In this document: piece after piece, positions 29,681-37,136 of the stretch
Layout of the letters: every line of letters begins with the position of its first letter
Numbering within the stretch: position 1 is the first letter of the stretch
Assembly (NCBI GenBank): GCA_018335795.1
Contig: JAGXRP010000060.1
Location: forward strand, 1 to 64,000
Length of the DNA: 64,000 nt
From: Desulfobulbaceae bacterium
GTDB taxonomy: Bacteria; Bacteroidota; Ignavibacteria; Kapaibacteriales; UBA2268
Reading direction: 5' to 3'
The notes under the pieces: generated by a model
What the model saw: the letters and a program-made list of their open reading frames with translations, nothing else
Database searches by the model: none
Told to the model about the DNA's origin: nothing
Position numbers and translations under genes: made by a program

Positions 29681-31558
29681 TTAGAATTTTCTTTCAATTT
29701 TAGTCGGTCTGAGCATGTTTTCAGGCTTGAGAACTTCGTCTAATTGCTCTTTGGACATATAATTGGATTCGAGCACCAAATCATAAACACTTTTTCGTGA
29801 AGTAAGAGCATCTTTGGCGAGTTTTGTACAAATTTCGTATCCCAAAATCGGGTTGAGTGCAGTTACAAGCCCAATGCTATTATAGACTAAATCGCGGCAA
29901 TGTTCTTCATTGGCTGTGATTCCGTCTATGCAGCGATATTTGAGTGTCATCATACCGTTTGTGAGCATTTCCATTGATTCAAAAATTGATTGTGCGATGA
30001 TTGGTTCCATTACATTTAGCTGCAACTGTCCGGCTTCCGCAGCCATTGTGACAACAATATCATTTCCAATTACTTTGAAGGCAATTTGGTTCACAACTTC
30101 AGGGATGACCGGATTGACCTTACCCGGCATAATTGATGAGCCGGGTTGCATTGGTGGCAAGTTGATTTCGCCCAATCCTGTTCGAGGTCCCGAGCTAAGC
30201 AATCTCAAATCATTGCAAATTTTGGATAATTTTACAGCAAGTCGCTTTACTGCCGATGAAAACATCACGAAGCTGCCTGTGTCTTGAGTCGCTTCAATCA
30301 AATCATGTGCTAACACGAGAGGCATATTAGTTTCATTACGCAGATGTTTTGTAACTAATTCGCTGTATTGTGGGTCTGCATTAATTCCGGTGCCGATTGC
30401 AGTGCCACCCATATTGATTTCGAGGAATAATTTTGAATTTTCTTGCAATCTTAACACTTCTTCTTCGAGTGTGACTGCATAAGCAGTAAATTCCTGTCCC
30501 AATGTCATTGGTACTGCATCTTGAAGTTGCGTACGCCCCATTTTGATAACATTCTTAAATTCAACCGCTTTTTTTCTGAACGATTCAATTAATTCTAATA
30601 GAATCTTTTCGAGCTTTTTACTGTCGTAAACAAGTCCGAGCTTGATTGCAGTCGGATAAACATCATTTGTAGATTGGGACATATTGACATGTTCGTTGGG
30701 ATGGCAATGCTCATACTGTCCTCTTTCATATCCCATCAATTCGAGTGCACGGTTGGCAATGACTTCGTTTGCATTCATATTAGTAGATGTTCCGGCACCA
30801 CCTTGAACCATATCTACTACAAAATGGACGTGATATTTGCCGTTTTTGAGTTCCTCGCAAGCTCGCACAATTGCATTTTTCATATTTTCAGGTATCAAGC
30901 CAAGTTCGTAATTGGCTTTAGCCGAAGCCAATTTGACTTGTGCCAATGCTTTAATAATTGATGGATAATGCCCGATTGTGACGCCTGTGATATTGAAATT
31001 CTCCAATGCTCTTAAAGTTTGGATTCCATAATAATGCTCGAAGGGTACTTCTCTTTCACCTAATAAATCATGTTCATGGCGAGTTTTTCCCGAAACATAT
31101 TGAGCCGATGCACCTACAACCATTGTTGTAGTCAAACTCATCCGTCGAGAAATAACGCGAGAAATCCGAGCTAAAGTTTTGTGAACTAATGTAGGGTGAG
31201 TAGCGAGTAATTTATCAAATTCTACTCGGCTTATCACTAAAGTTTTAGTCGGTTCGATAGCACGCGTTGATGTTGAATGTGGGTAATCATCCAATAACGA
31301 GCCTTCGCCCATGAAATCGTTGTTTTCAAAAATTCGTAGTACTTGGTCAATGCCGAATACATCTTTCTTAAGTAATTCAACTCTACCGGTGACAACCAAA
31401 TACATTGCTTGACGAACTTGATGCTCTTCGAAAATCATTTCGCCGGCTTGGAAATCTTTTTCAGTGATTATCTCTGATAGTACAGCTATCTCTATATCAT
31501 TCAGGTCTTTAAATAATTCAATTTGTCTAATCATAATTTTATTTGGGTCTTGTTTCAT
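29681..31558 (-). CDS. Fusion: N-terminal cyclic-nucleotide-binding (Crp/CAP_ED-type) domain plus aspartate ammonia-lyase
   Basis: 625 aa. N-terminal FKDLNDIEIAVLSEIITEKDFQAGEMIFEEHQVRQAMYLVVTGRVELLKK...NDFMGEGSLLDDYPHSTSTRAIEPTKTLVISRVEFDKLL is CAP_ED-like; from about residue 160 aspartase EHDLLGEREVPFEHYYGIQTLRALENF, NVNMSQSTNDVYPTAIKL-type and PPMQPGSSIMPGKVNPVIPEVV signatures. Confidence 0.92.
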   Translation of the reverse strand: MKQDPNKIMIRQIELFKDLNDIEIAVLSEIITEKDFQAGEMIFEEHQVRQAMYLVVTGRVELLKKDVFGIDQVLRIFENNDFMGEGSLLDDYPHSTSTRAIEPTKTLVISRVEFDKLLATHPTLVHKTLARISRVISRRMSLTTTMVVGASAQYVSGKTRHEHDLLGEREVPFEHYYGIQTLRALENFNITGVTIGHYPSIIKALAQVKLASAKANYELGLIPENMKNAIVRACEELKNGKYHVHFVVDMVQGGAGTSTNMNANEVIANRALELMGYERGQYEHCHPNEHVNMSQSTNDVYPTAIKLGLVYDSKKLEKILLELIESFRKKAVEFKNVIKMGRTQLQDAVPMTLGQEFTAYAVTLEEEVLRLQENSKLFLEINMGGTAIGTGINADPQYSELVTKHLRNETNMPLVLAHDLIEATQDTGSFVMFSSAVKRLAVKLSKICNDLRLLSSGPRTGLGEINLPPMQPGSSIMPGKVNPVIPEVVNQIAFKVIGNDIVVTMAAEAGQLQLNVMEPIIAQSIFESMEMLTNGMMTLKYRCIDGITANEEHCRDLVYNSIGLVTALNPILGYEICTKLAKDALTSRKSVYDLVLESNYMSKEQLDEVLKPENMLRPTKIERKF

Positions 31559-31741
31559 AATAAATCTAAACTTGTAATTTAAACATTCTCAAAATTACAA
31601 AAATTTCATTTAAATTTTCTTAATATACTCAAATAAAATGTATATTATAGACTAAAAACATCTTATTAGCGTGTTTAAAAAAGACGTTAAGTCATATCCA
31701 AGTGCTAATGAGAATTTTATAAATATATTGAAGGTGATTAT

Positions 31742-33889
31742 ATGAGAAAGCTGTTTACAACTATTATTCTTTTTGCATTTTTAAGCCTTTTATCAAGTCA
31801 ACCGAACTTATTCGGTCAAAGTGAAGGCGGCAGAGTAGCATTCGGCTTCAATGCCGGAGCAGTCAAATACTGGGGTGAATTTACAGACAATCAGTTTTGG
31901 CTTGGCGGGGACCTTTTCTTAAGATATACCATCATTCCTAACTTCTCACTCCAAGCATCTTTTGGGCTTGCTCAAATGCGTTACAAAACCGATAAGGACC
32001 CTTTGAGCAAATATACTCAATATTTCGGCGAAAATGCTCAGCAAGGTGACTTATATCCGGGTTTCACAACTGCTCCGAGAATTCAAGAAAAGAATTCTAC
32101 GCGAATCAATACTTATGAGCTATACGCTACAGCAAACCTTTTCCCTTCTCAAAAATTCGTTCCTTTTGTTTTTGCAGGAGTGGGAATGATGAATTTTGAA
32201 CCTAAAGCCGGTGACACAGGCTACGATGGTTCACTTCCTAACAATATAAATAGCGTTTACGAAAAAAATCTTTTCGTAATACCGGTGGGTGCGGGTTTTG
32301 AGATGTACTTAACAGATGATTTTGTACTTAACGGTCGTGCAACTTTGAGATTGACCGGTACAGATTATCTCGATGACCTGTCCTCAAAAGAAGATCCGGC
32401 TGCAGATGACGCAGATGACATGTTTATGACATTTGGATTAGGATTTTCATACTATATTTATGGCGAAACTGATTACGACAAGGATGGCTTGTCAAATGTT
32501 CGTGAAAAAGCTATTGGAACAGACCCATACAATCCTGACTCCGACGGCGACGGATTGCTTGACGGTGAAGAAGTTTTTACACATTTTACAGACCCGCTAA
32601 AAGCAGATACTGATGGTGATGGTTTGAATGATTATGAAGAAATATTTACTTACAAAACATCGCCTATAAAAGCTGATTCTGACGCTGACGGACTTAATGA
32701 TGGAGAAGAAATTGCTCGTAAGACTGACCCAAATAATCCTGATACAGACGGCGACGGCTTACTTGATGGTGATGAAGTTAAAAAATATGAAACAGACCCA
32801 CTAAATCCTGATACAGACGGTGATAGTTTGAGTGATGGTGACGAAGTTCTTACTCATGGAACTAATCCACGTATGAAAGATACTGACGGAGACAGTCTTA
32901 GCGATGGCGACGAAGTCATGAAATATAAAACTAATCCTACACTTGCTGATACTGATGATGATAAACTAAAAGATGGTGACGAAATTCTAACTCACAAGAC
33001 TGACCCATTGAAACGTGATACTGATGGTGACGGACTTGATGATGGCGCAGAAGTTAATACTCATGGCACTAACCCACTCATACCTGATACTGACGGTGAC
33101 GGACTAAATGACGGCGACGAAGTTCGTAAATATACTACTAACCCACTTAATCCCGATACTGATGGTGACGGACTTAGCGATGGCGACGAAGTTCTTGTTC
33201 ATAAGACTGACCCGCTCAAACCCGATACTGATGGTGATGGTCTAAATGACGGACTTGAAGTTCTGACTTACAAAACTAATCCGCTCAAACCCGATACTGA
33301 TAATGATAAGCTCTCAGACGGTCATGAAGTATTACAATCGCATACTGACCCGCTCAATCCTGATACAGACGGCGATGGTATTATTGACGGTGAAGACAAA
33401 TGCCCGCTTACTCCGGGTGTTGCTAATACTGAAGAACCCGAAAGACATGGTTGTCCACCGGCACCAAAAATCGGTACAAAAACTGACTTCCCTGATATTC
33501 TATTCAAAGTCAATACAGATGAATTCAATTATGATATGCCGGGAACTGCTCCAAGTTTGGCGAAATTGCTCGACTACGTAACCCAATGCGACGGTTTGCA
33601 AGTCAGACTCGAAGGTCATGCTTCGAAAGAAGGTTCAGCAAAACGTAATCAAGAACTTTCGGACATGAGAGCTAAACGAGTTCGTACATGGTTAATTGAA
33701 CAAGGTGTCCCTGCTGACCAAATCAAGGGTACAATTGGTTATGGTTCATCGCAAGAAAAAGTACCTGAACCAACCGGTAACGCTTTGAAAAATATTTCGA
33801 AAGATGAATTGGAAGCTATCAGAAAGCAAAATCGCCGTATCACTGTCGAAGTTGTAAGAACTTGCGACGAAGGTGCCAAGAAGAAATAA
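31742..33889 (+). CDS. Outer membrane OmpA-family protein with thrombospondin type-3 repeats
   Basis: Signal peptide, beta-barrel-like N-terminus, about 12 DxDxDGLxDGDE repeats, C-terminal OmpA peptidoglycan-binding domain (VRLEGHASKEGSAKRNQELSDMRAKRVRTWLIEQGVPADQIKGTIGYGSSQ). Confidence 0.92.
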   Translation: MRKLFTTIILFAFLSLLSSQPNLFGQSEGGRVAFGFNAGAVKYWGEFTDNQFWLGGDLFLRYTIIPNFSLQASFGLAQMRYKTDKDPLSKYTQYFGENAQQGDLYPGFTTAPRIQEKNSTRINTYELYATANLFPSQKFVPFVFAGVGMMNFEPKAGDTGYDGSLPNNINSVYEKNLFVIPVGAGFEMYLTDDFVLNGRATLRLTGTDYLDDLSSKEDPAADDADDMFMTFGLGFSYYIYGETDYDKDGLSNVREKAIGTDPYNPDSDGDGLLDGEEVFTHFTDPLKADTDGDGLNDYEEIFTYKTSPIKADSDADGLNDGEEIARKTDPNNPDTDGDGLLDGDEVKKYETDPLNPDTDGDSLSDGDEVLTHGTNPRMKDTDGDSLSDGDEVMKYKTNPTLADTDDDKLKDGDEILTHKTDPLKRDTDGDGLDDGAEVNTHGTNPLIPDTDGDGLNDGDEVRKYTTNPLNPDTDGDGLSDGDEVLVHKTDPLKPDTDGDGLNDGLEVLTYKTNPLKPDTDNDKLSDGHEVLQSHTDPLNPDTDGDGIIDGEDKCPLTPGVANTEEPERHGCPPAPKIGTKTDFPDILFKVNTDEFNYDMPGTAPSLAKLLDYVTQCDGLQVRLEGHASKEGSAKRNQELSDMRAKRVRTWLIEQGVPADQIKGTIGYGSSQEKVPEPTGNALKNISKDELEAIRKQNRRITVEVVRTCDEGAKKK
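32521..33405 (+). repeat. Tandem 69-bp (23-aa) thrombospondin type-3 repeat array, about 12 units
   Basis: Units such as DPLNPDTDGDSLSDGDEVLTHGT / NPLNPDTDGDGLSDGDEVLVHKT; one unit is 22 aa (SPIKADSDADGLNDGEEIARKT). Confidence 0.92.
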
Positions 33890-33914
33890 CATTATTTCTG
33901 ATTGAAAATATAAA

Positions 33915-33946
33915 GCGGCTATCTCAAAAGGATAGCCTCTTTTTTT
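33915..33946 (+). terminator. Terminator after the OmpA-family gene
   Basis: GGCTATC-tcaaaag-GATAGCC followed by CTTTTTTTT. Confidence 0.85.
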
Positions 33947-33977
33947 TGTGGTGTGGGATTACTTAAATTAAAACGAG

Positions 33978-34010
33978 AAACTTCGGAAGTTTTGTAAACT
34001 TCCGAAGTTT
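33978..34010. repeat. Perfect 15-bp inverted repeat element
   Basis: AAACTTCGGAAGTTT (33978-33992), 3-nt spacer TGT, AAACTTCCGAAGTTT (33996-34010). Confidence 0.85.
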
Positions 34011-34071
34011 GGATTTGTAATATATTCTGTCGTTGGCAAATTGTCCCGTCAGGTGTTAGAGCTGTTTGAAC

Positions 34072-34100
34072 AAAAAAAAGCCCGACCATTGAGCCGGGCT
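34072..34100 (-). terminator. Terminator of the 34107-35453 gene
   Basis: Minus strand AGCCCGgctcaatggtCGGGCT followed by T8. Confidence 0.8.
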
Positions 34101-34106
34101 ATCTTC

Positions 34107-35453
34107 TTAGTCTTGGATGAGCACTTGAATAAATTGCCTACCTTCGGGGGTATCCAAATGAATGAAATATAAACCACAGGAAATCTCGAACGGAAGAGTG
34201 ATTACAGAGGCATTTTTTCCGATAACAAATTGTAAATTATTTTCGACTTCAGCTCCCATTATTGTATGCAAGGCAGGTGAATTAAGAATTTCCAAATTCT
34301 GTAAGTGTATTTCACCGCCACGTTTCGCTAAATAAGATTGATTCTTGCTGCCAAATTCCGGAATAATTTCAAAAACTCCGCTTGGGTTTCTCTGAAGTAA
34401 AAAGACTTTAGATGATACCCTAATGAGAGCTGTATTCTTATCGAATGGTATTATCTTGTGTATGTAATTTAAAACATCCTTGGCATATTCAATATCAAAC
34501 AATAATTTCCAATTCTCACCACCATCTTCAGTATAAAAGTGGGTTCCATAACTACAATTCGCGAAACCGAAATTTTCGTCGTAAAAATTCATCTCTATAA
34601 TTTCTGATGCATAGATTAGGTCCGGTGAATATTCATCTAACCAATATATTGTTGTATCAAGTTGCTTTTTCCAGTTTTTCCCACCATCAATAGTTTTATA
34701 AATTATTTGAAAGTTTGTTGAATCTGGTCGTTTATGAAATACTGGCGTTTGTCGATAACACCATCCTACATTTTTATTAATAAAATGAATTTTATTCATG
34801 TGAGTTGGCAAATCAAAACCGACTATTTCATCACTACCTATGCTTTTAGACCTGAAATGAGAATCCTTGGTTAATGTATCCCACATTATAGCTTTAAAGC
34901 AACCATCTTTTGTTAATGCCATCTTATCTATTTCTAAGGAATGTTTACTTTCAAATGGATTTGGTCCGAAAACCAAATTTTCAAAATCATTATTTAAAGT
35001 AATTAATCTCTTATAATGAAATAAATATGTAGTATCGCCGAAATGATATGGCAAATAAGCTCCTGAATTTAAATATGAACTGTCCGGGACTGACTCAATC
35101 CAGTTTTCTCCTTTATCGGTAGTATAATTAACAATACCTCTATCATACGTCAAAAGAAAATTTTCACTTCCAGCAAAAGTTAATTGTTGTATTCCACCGT
35201 GATAAGGAATAATTGTTCTTCGCGTTTCTTTCAAAATTAATTCCCAACTTAACCCTTTATTTTCTGTCAGATATACATAATTAGTGTCCCTTATTCTTGT
35301 TGTGACAATTGCAATATTTTCATTATATACATAAGTCTTTAATGATGAAATATTTGATAATTGAAAAGGTTCAGGATGAGAAATTGAAAATTCGTCCTGA
35401 CTATTTAAATAACAATAACTAATCAAAAAAATAAATATGATTATATATTTCAT
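34107..35453 (-). CDS. Secreted BNR/photosynthesis-system-II-stability-like repeat protein, possible divergent T9SS C-terminus
   Basis: Signal peptide; repeated YLTENKGLSWELIL, YTTDKGENWIES, YKTIDGGKNWKKQL, YTEDGGENWKLLF motifs; C-terminus SCGLYFIHLDTPEGRQFIQVLIQD. Confidence 0.72.
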   Translation of the reverse strand: MKYIIIFIFLISYCYLNSQDEFSISHPEPFQLSNISSLKTYVYNENIAIVTTRIRDTNYVYLTENKGLSWELILKETRRTIIPYHGGIQQLTFAGSENFLLTYDRGIVNYTTDKGENWIESVPDSSYLNSGAYLPYHFGDTTYLFHYKRLITLNNDFENLVFGPNPFESKHSLEIDKMALTKDGCFKAIMWDTLTKDSHFRSKSIGSDEIVGFDLPTHMNKIHFINKNVGWCYRQTPVFHKRPDSTNFQIIYKTIDGGKNWKKQLDTTIYWLDEYSPDLIYASEIIEMNFYDENFGFANCSYGTHFYTEDGGENWKLLFDIEYAKDVLNYIHKIIPFDKNTALIRVSSKVFLLQRNPSGVFEIIPEFGSKNQSYLAKRGGEIHLQNLEILNSPALHTIMGAEVENNLQFVIGKNASVITLPFEISCGLYFIHLDTPEGRQFIQVLIQD

Positions 35454-35477
35454 TTGAAATCCACCTTTATGATGATA

Positions 35478-36449
35478 TTATCTCGTTACAGCAATATTTT
35501 CAGAGTATATTACAATCCCATTGCAATAAATTGCAACACGATATAGTCCATTGCTTATGTCCGAAACATTAATTCTAATTCTATTCGATTCGGTATTAGT
35601 ATTAATATCATGTGATAGTATCTTTTCTCCAATTTGATTGAAAATATTTACTTGATATATTTCATTCTGATTATAAGGAGTTGTTATTAAAATTTCATCA
35701 GTTGCAGGATTCGGAGAAATACTAAAATTATCAATTCCATAATCATCAATTCTAAAATTTTCTTTACCTAGTCCACCACCTAAACCCGGATTTGCAGTTA
35801 CCAGCGCTTGTGATTCTTCAGCATTTAAATTCACATTTACTATTTTATCACATTTAAAATGCGTACATGGCTGAACGGTGCAGTTGTTTGAAAACTGTAC
35901 AGGGTCGTAGTAATTAAACGTTATAATACCATCTGAAGCTCGACTAAAATTATATCGAGAAATACAACAAGCTGTACTACATGGGCTGAATTCAACCACA
36001 GGACCAATTGTTGTTCTCCAGCAACTTGCTGCACTGAATCTATGATTGTAAGTATTTGTACCCTTGATAAGTCCCCATTCATCTGCTCTGGTCCACCAAA
36101 TACTCCATAACATTTTCACAAATTCATTAAAGTCACAACCATCACATCCGGGACTTAGCGTATATTCAGTTATAATTATATCATGAAAGGTTCCTTGTTG
36201 TGTAGTTACCACTCTAAATTTATATTTGAAAGTAATTTGGCATGTACCGGAAGGACAATCATCTGAAGATGGATTAACAGTTCCACCGTCAATTTCTTCA
36301 CTCCAAGGTATTTCAGGGTGTTGAAGTGCTACATCACAAGGCAATCCACTTTGAGCAAAAGTTGGTGTAATTAAAAAAGCAGACAAAGCAAAAGCAACTA
36401 CAAAGTAAGTTGCAAATTTCATTATTATATTCTTAGTGATATTTTTCAT
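35478..36449 (-). CDS. Secreted Cys-rich protein of unknown function with T9SS type A sorting domain
   Basis: Signal peptide ending SAFLITPTFAQ; C-terminus ISPNPATDEILITTPYNQNEIYQVNIFNQIGEKILSHDI...ISNGLYRVAIYCNGIVIYSENIAVTR. Confidence 0.78.
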   Translation of the reverse strand: MKNITKNIIMKFATYFVVAFALSAFLITPTFAQSGLPCDVALQHPEIPWSEEIDGGTVNPSSDDCPSGTCQITFKYKFRVVTTQQGTFHDIIITEYTLSPGCDGCDFNEFVKMLWSIWWTRADEWGLIKGTNTYNHRFSAASCWRTTIGPVVEFSPCSTACCISRYNFSRASDGIITFNYYDPVQFSNNCTVQPCTHFKCDKIVNVNLNAEESQALVTANPGLGGGLGKENFRIDDYGIDNFSISPNPATDEILITTPYNQNEIYQVNIFNQIGEKILSHDINTNTESNRIRINVSDISNGLYRVAIYCNGIVIYSENIAVTR

Positions 36450-36732
36450 TTTCTAATCTTTAATATTTTATAAATTGTTATTTTTTAAAAACAAAAAGCA
36501 AAAAAAATGTCGAAATTCCCGCGGTGGATATAAGTCACCCCCAAAGCTCCCCGTGCTCTGGGTGTCACTCCTGAATCAAATCATACCTCGCTTGTTTGTG
36601 AGCGGATAAGATTTATTGTATGTCAATGAACTTTGATGTACTTGTTTATTCTTGCTCTGGCTTGATTGGTCTGATGGTTGTGGATAAGTTTTGAGCAATA
36701 TGATACAGTAAGACTTTCGTGTCTCGTCATTC

Positions 36733-36764
36733 CTCTGTACCTCTGTACCTCTGTACCTCTGTAG
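36733..36764 (+). repeat. Octanucleotide tandem repeat, 4 copies of CTCTGTAC (last copy ends CTCTGTAG)
   Basis: CTCTGTAC CTCTGTAC CTCTGTAC CTCTGTAG read directly. Confidence 0.85.
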
Positions 36765-36917
36765 AAATCCCTATTTTACAAATTTTCAACATCAATTGTC
36801 TTTATTGTATGTTTGTACAATGCCAACGTAATAAAGCTTTTCGAGATTTTCAAATAAAAATTGAAAATATTTTCAAAAATTTTTCATTCACTTTGTTGCA
36901 AAGTCGTAAGAAGCTGC

Positions 36918-36984
36918 GTCATTCTGAGCGAAGCGAAGAATCCATGAATTTTAAAGCTTGATTCTTCGCTTCGCTCAGAATGAC
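36918..36984. repeat. Perfect 25-bp inverted repeat (REP/MITE-like element)
   Basis: GTCATTCTGAGCGAAGCGAAGAATC (36918-36942) and its exact reverse complement (36960-36984) with a 17-nt loop. Spurious translations contain HSERSEES / FFASLRMT peptides. Confidence 0.92.
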
Positions 36985-37088
36985 CATATTTGGATAGAAC
37001 GCTGTTGCTGTCCCTACATGTTAGTGTTATGTAAACACATTCTATGAATAGTTGCAATCTAATTTCCAATTTTATTTGGAAATTATCC

Positions 37089-37096
37089 TATATTTG
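37089..37096 (+). promoter_or_regulatory. TATATTTG -7-type box
   Basis: 41 nt upstream of likely ATG 37137. Confidence 0.45.
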
Positions 37097-37136
37097 CATA
37101 ATTTACGTAAATTTATTGAATAAATTGAGAAAATCT

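Noticed and set aside
32521-33405. Regular repeats that might suggest a CRISPR or satellite
   Set aside because: Repeats are contiguous, in frame and encode TSP3 units; no spacer structure.
36719-37069. ORFs 36719-36961 (+) and 36884-37069 (-) containing HSERSEES / FFASLRMT
   Set aside because: Peptides are translations of the palindromic repeat element, not genes.
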